Source of the DNA: Lachnospiraceae bacterium UBA7026
GTDB lineage: Bacteria; Bacillota; Clostridia; Lachnospirales; Lachnospiraceae
Assembly (NCBI GenBank): GCA_002494165.1
Contig: DLBH01000061.1
Location: forward strand, 1 to 55,120
DNA length: 55,120 nt
Reading direction: 5' to 3'
Below, piece after piece: positions 52,748-55,120 of this stretch. Every line of letters starts with the position of its first letter. Position 1 is the stretch's first letter. The translations under genes were made by a program, and so were the position numbers. The notes beneath the pieces are model-generated. The model was not told where the DNA came from and did no database searches. It saw only the letters and a program-made list of their open reading frames with translations.

Positions 52748-53455
52748 ATGGTTTGCGTTGGTATCGTCGGTGCCATGGACAAGGAAGTCAACTGCCTGAT
52801 CCATGAGATGGAAAATGTGGAAGAAAAAACCCTTGCGGGTATGACCTTTCACCGGGGTGTACTCTGGGATATTGAGACAGTGATCGTAAAAAGCGGGGTC
52901 GGCAAGGTAAATATCGCCGTCTGTACCCAGCTTCTTATCGATGTTTACGAAGTAGATCTCCTCATCAATACCGGAATCGCCGGCGGCCTTTACAAGGGCA
53001 TTGAGATTGGCGATATTGTCATATCTTCCGACGCGGTCCAGCATGATGTGGATGTGACCATGAGAGGCTTCAAGCCCGGTGAGATTCCCTACATGAAGAC
53101 CTCTGTCTTCCCGGCGGATCCTGAGCTGGCAGCCATGGCCATGGAGGCCTGTCAGATTGTGAATCCTGAGATCGGCTGCTATCTGGGCCGGGTACTGACA
53201 GGAGACCAGTTTATCTCCGACAACCAGAAAAAGGCAGACCTTGTCAGAATCTTTGACGGTTACTGCGCAGAGATGGAAGGAGCGGCTATGGCCCAGGTGG
53301 CCTGGCTCAACAAGGTTCCCTTTGTTATCATCCGGGCCATCTCCGATAAGGCGGACAATGATGCCGTCGTTCTGGTAGAAGAATTTGAAAACAAGGCCAT
53401 CGTTCATACATTGAAATTGCTGGCTGCCATGTTTATTAAGATGAAAAAGAGATAA
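52748..53455 (+). CDS. mtnN: 5'-methylthioadenosine/S-adenosylhomocysteine nucleosidase
   Basis: A 235-residue nucleosidase that hydrolyses MTA, SAH and 5'-deoxyadenosine, removing products of SAM-using enzymes. It has the start VCVGIVGAMDKEVNCLI, the INTGIAGGL loop and the catalytic AEMEGAAMAQVAW and RAISDKAD segment. GGAGGAAAAG precedes the ATG. It lies 24 bases before deoD, so the two form an operon. 5'-Deoxyadenosine from the radical-SAM activase is also a substrate in principle. Confidence 0.95.
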   Translation: MVCVGIVGAMDKEVNCLIHEMENVEEKTLAGMTFHRGVLWDIETVIVKSGVGKVNIAVCTQLLIDVYEVDLLINTGIAGGLYKGIEIGDIVISSDAVQHDVDVTMRGFKPGEIPYMKTSVFPADPELAAMAMEACQIVNPEIGCYLGRVLTGDQFISDNQKKADLVRIFDGYCAEMEGAAMAQVAWLNKVPFVIIRAISDKADNDAVVLVEEFENKAIVHTLKLLAAMFIKMKKR

Positions 53456-53479
53456 AGAATAAGGGGAGGATTATCTTTC

Positions 53480-54205
53480 ATGAAACTTTCACCATCTGCT
53501 TGTATTGAATTAAAAGAAGGAACACATATCGCAAAATGTGTACTGATGCCGGGAGACCCGCTCCGGGCAAAATATATCGCTGAAAACTATCTGGAGAATC
53601 CGGTTCTTTTTAACGATGTCCGCAATATGCTGGGCTATACCGGAACCTTCCTGGGTAAGGAGGTCTCTGTCATGGGATCTGGTATGGGTATCCCTTCCAT
53701 GGTCCTCTATGCCCATGAGCTGTATAACTTTTTCGGCGTAGACATGATTATCCGCGTGGGCTCCGCGGGAGCCATCCAGGATGATATCCAGCTCAAGGAT
53801 GTAATCATCACAGAATCCGCCATCACCAATTCTGCCTGTCCCCAGGTCTTTAGTCCCGATGGCAGCCTGAAACCTACGGCAGACCCGAAGCTTCTCGCTA
53901 CTGCCCAGCAGGTAGCTAAGGAGCTTAAGGTTCCCATTCAGGTAGGCAGTGTCTTCACCACGGATTATTTCTACAATCCGGACCCCAAGGCCATCGAGAA
54001 GGCAAAGGCCAAGGGCATGCTGGCCGTTGAGATGGAGACCGCCGGCCTCTACCTCTGCGCCAAGGCAAATAAGAAAAAGGCCTTGTCGGTTCTCAGTATC
54101 TCTGACAATGTCAGCACCGGCGAGGTCCTCTCTCCCGAAGAGATCAGGGAAGGCTTTAACGACATGATGAGGATCGCCTTAGTTACAGCCGTCTGCAATC
54201 TTTAA
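53480..54205 (+). CDS. deoD: Purine nucleoside phosphorylase, DeoD type
   Basis: A 241-residue hexameric-type purine nucleoside phosphorylase that splits purine nucleosides to base and (deoxy)ribose 1-phosphate. It has MPGDPLRAKYIAENYL, VMGSGMGIPSM, RVGSAGAIQ and MEMETAGLY with the DeoD type end LSISDNVSTGE. GGGGAGG precedes the ATG. Together with mtnN it salvages purines; adenosylhomocysteinase is encoded convergently next to it. Confidence 0.95.
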   Translation: MKLSPSACIELKEGTHIAKCVLMPGDPLRAKYIAENYLENPVLFNDVRNMLGYTGTFLGKEVSVMGSGMGIPSMVLYAHELYNFFGVDMIIRVGSAGAIQDDIQLKDVIITESAITNSACPQVFSPDGSLKPTADPKLLATAQQVAKELKVPIQVGSVFTTDYFYNPDPKAIEKAKAKGMLAVEMETAGLYLCAKANKKKALSVLSISDNVSTGEVLSPEEIREGFNDMMRIALVTAVCNL

Positions 54206-54251
54206 AAATGTATTTTCAAATGAATTTTTATAATTTAAAATGAAAACAATT

Positions 54252-54293
54252 AATGGATGTCAACTGCAGAAAACAGTCTGGCATCCATTTTTT
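54252..54293 (+). terminator. Terminator after deoD
   Basis: AATGGATG and CATCCATTTTTT pair across a ~22-base loop. Confidence 0.7.
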
Positions 54294-54345
54294 ATGTTTC
54301 GGAACTTCCTTGATTATTTAAAATATATTTATTTACTCATGGAAT

Positions 54346-54380
54346 CAGGAAAACCGGCCTCAGCGAAGCCGGCTTCCTTT
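54346..54380 (-). terminator. Terminator after ahcY
   Basis: On the minus strand GGAAGCCGGC and GCCGGTTTTCC pair directly downstream of the ahcY stop codon. Confidence 0.65.
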
Positions 54381-54402
54381 CCTCTTTTACTTTATATGTC
54401 TT

Positions 54403-55120
54403 TTACACAGACCAGCCGGACAGGTAGGCCTCCTGGTCCTCCGTCAGCTTGTCGATCTCCAGTCCCATGGCTTCCAGCTTATATCTGCCGATAGTATCAT
54501 CGATGGAGTCAGGAACCTGGTAGACCTTTTTCTCCAGGGAATCCCGGTGGTCGGCCAGCCACTTAAGACTCAAGGCCTGGACAGCAAAGGACATATCCAT
54601 AATCTCAGCCGGATGGCCCATACCGCAGGCCAGGTTAACCAGTCTGCCCTCTCCCAGAACGTTAAGAGTCTTTCCATTCTTTAAGGTATAGCCAATGATA
54701 TTATTGCGCTGGAGCTTCTGGGATACGGCAATGTCCCTGAGGCAGGCCACATCAATCTCACAATCGAAATGGCCGGCATTACAAAGGATGGCATTATCCT
54801 TCATTTCCAGGAAATGTCTCTCCACGATGACGTCCTTACAGCCAGTTACGGTAACAAAGAAATCTCCCAGCTTTGCGGCGTCATCCATCTTCATGATCCT
54901 GAAACCGTCCATGGTGGCATCCAGGGCTTTAAAGGGATCAATCTCCGTCACGATCACATTGGCTCCCATTCCCTTGGCTCTCATGGCAACGCCTTTGCCG
55001 CACCAGCCATAGCCGGCTACAACAACGGTCTTGCCGGCCACTATAAGATTGGTGGTATCCATGATGGCTGTCCACACAGACTGGCCGGTTCCATACTTAT
55101 TATCATAATAATGCTTGGCC
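54403..55120 (-). CDS. ahcY: Adenosylhomocysteinase, C-terminal part (continues beyond window)
   Basis: About 239 residues from the C-terminal part of adenosylhomocysteinase, which splits SAH into homocysteine and adenosine. The frame is open to the right window edge and includes YDNKYGTGQSVWTAIMDTTNL, the NAD-binding VVAGYGWCGKGVAMRAKGMGA and the C-terminal end DSIDDTIGRYKLEAMG. The GTG at 55077 is internal, not a start. With metK, mtnN and deoD it completes most of a SAM-recycling route near this locus. Confidence 0.95.
   Translation of the reverse strand, partial: AKHYYDNKYGTGQSVWTAIMDTTNLIVAGKTVVVAGYGWCGKGVAMRAKGMGANVIVTEIDPFKALDATMDGFRIMKMDDAAKLGDFFVTVTGCKDVIVERHFLEMKDNAILCNAGHFDCEIDVACLRDIAVSQKLQRNNIIGYTLKNGKTLNVLGEGRLVNLACGMGHPAEIMDMSFAVQALSLKWLADHRDSLEKKVYQVPDSIDDTIGRYKLEAMGLEIDKLTEDQEAYLSGWSV

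Overview
The window reads as chromosome of a strictly anaerobic, Gram-positive gut-type Clostridia bacterium, most likely a member of the Lachnospiraceae. The reasons are purine-rich Shine-Dalgarno sequences, Firmicutes-type LexA (SOS) boxes, a glycyl radical enzyme with a bacterial-microcompartment (BMC) shell, 4-hydroxybutyrate dehydrogenase, and small lipoprotein families typical of that group. This placement is an inference from gene content, not from a marker-gene search.

Layout. 1-3128: the last part of one ABC exporter half and its complete partner, probably a heterodimer of the YbtP/YbtQ-IrtA/IrtB type. 3445-5321: a ferredoxin-like Fe-S protein and HypA. 5768-17386: the centrepiece, a compact BMC-associated locus. 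It holds a glycyl radical enzyme (GRE), its radical-SAM activase, one PduB-type trimer shell protein, one hexamer shell protein, an EutE-like CoA-acylating aldehyde dehydrogenase, an Rh/Amt ammonium channel, an EutQ-like cupin, a PocR-domain 'histidine kinase' that has lost its phospho-acceptor His, an AraC-type response regulator, and S-adenosylmethionine synthetase. 17658-20016: a 29-codon membrane peptide, a DUF4230 protein and a 4-hydroxybutyrate dehydrogenase that could supply the missing aldehyde-reducing step. 20070-20297: a long nested hairpin. 20416-24804: a broken PepSY-like gene, a glycosyltransferase-condensation-domain fusion with an N-terminal frameshifted portion, and a Crp/Fnr regulator with thioredoxin. 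25398-30112: diaminopropionate ammonia-lyase, a methyltransferase, an acetyltransferase and two exported proteins. 30277-32369: an SOS-controlled YneA-like LysM protein and a XerS-like recombinase. 32579-46844: mostly housekeeping and accessory genes (GHL10 and GH2 glycosidases, a PD-(D/E)XK protein, an exonuclease, a sirtuin, a HAD phosphatase, an AraC regulator, UbiB with a phasin-like partner, an undecaprenol-kinase-like DgkA, a tyrosine phosphatase). 47220-51926: a decaying accessory patch with a lipoprotein, a deleted sodium symporter, a frameshifted lipase and an intact AbiE toxin-antitoxin pair. 52156-55120: DUF1622, then MTA/SAH nucleosidase, purine nucleoside phosphorylase and part of adenosylhomocysteinase, i.e. 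SAM-product recycling.

How the BMC genes may work together. The activase uses SAM (possibly supplied by the adjacent metK) to install a glycyl radical on the GRE. The GRE would eliminate a leaving group from a small alcohol-type substrate and give an aldehyde inside the shell, which the EutE-like enzyme converts to acyl-CoA. The Rh channel next door makes an amine-bearing substrate or ammonia release attractive, but substrate identity is not shown by the sequence. The GRE has a diol-dehydratase-like fold and end, differs at two positions expected to contact substrate, and carries an internal insertion resembling a BMC encapsulation peptide.

A second theme is an unusual abundance of short tandem duplications in the spacers (14, 19, 24, 32, 36, ~40 and ~50 bp units), several of which copy terminator arms or a gene end. 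Several single-base frameshifts also occur; these may be true pseudogenes or sequence errors.
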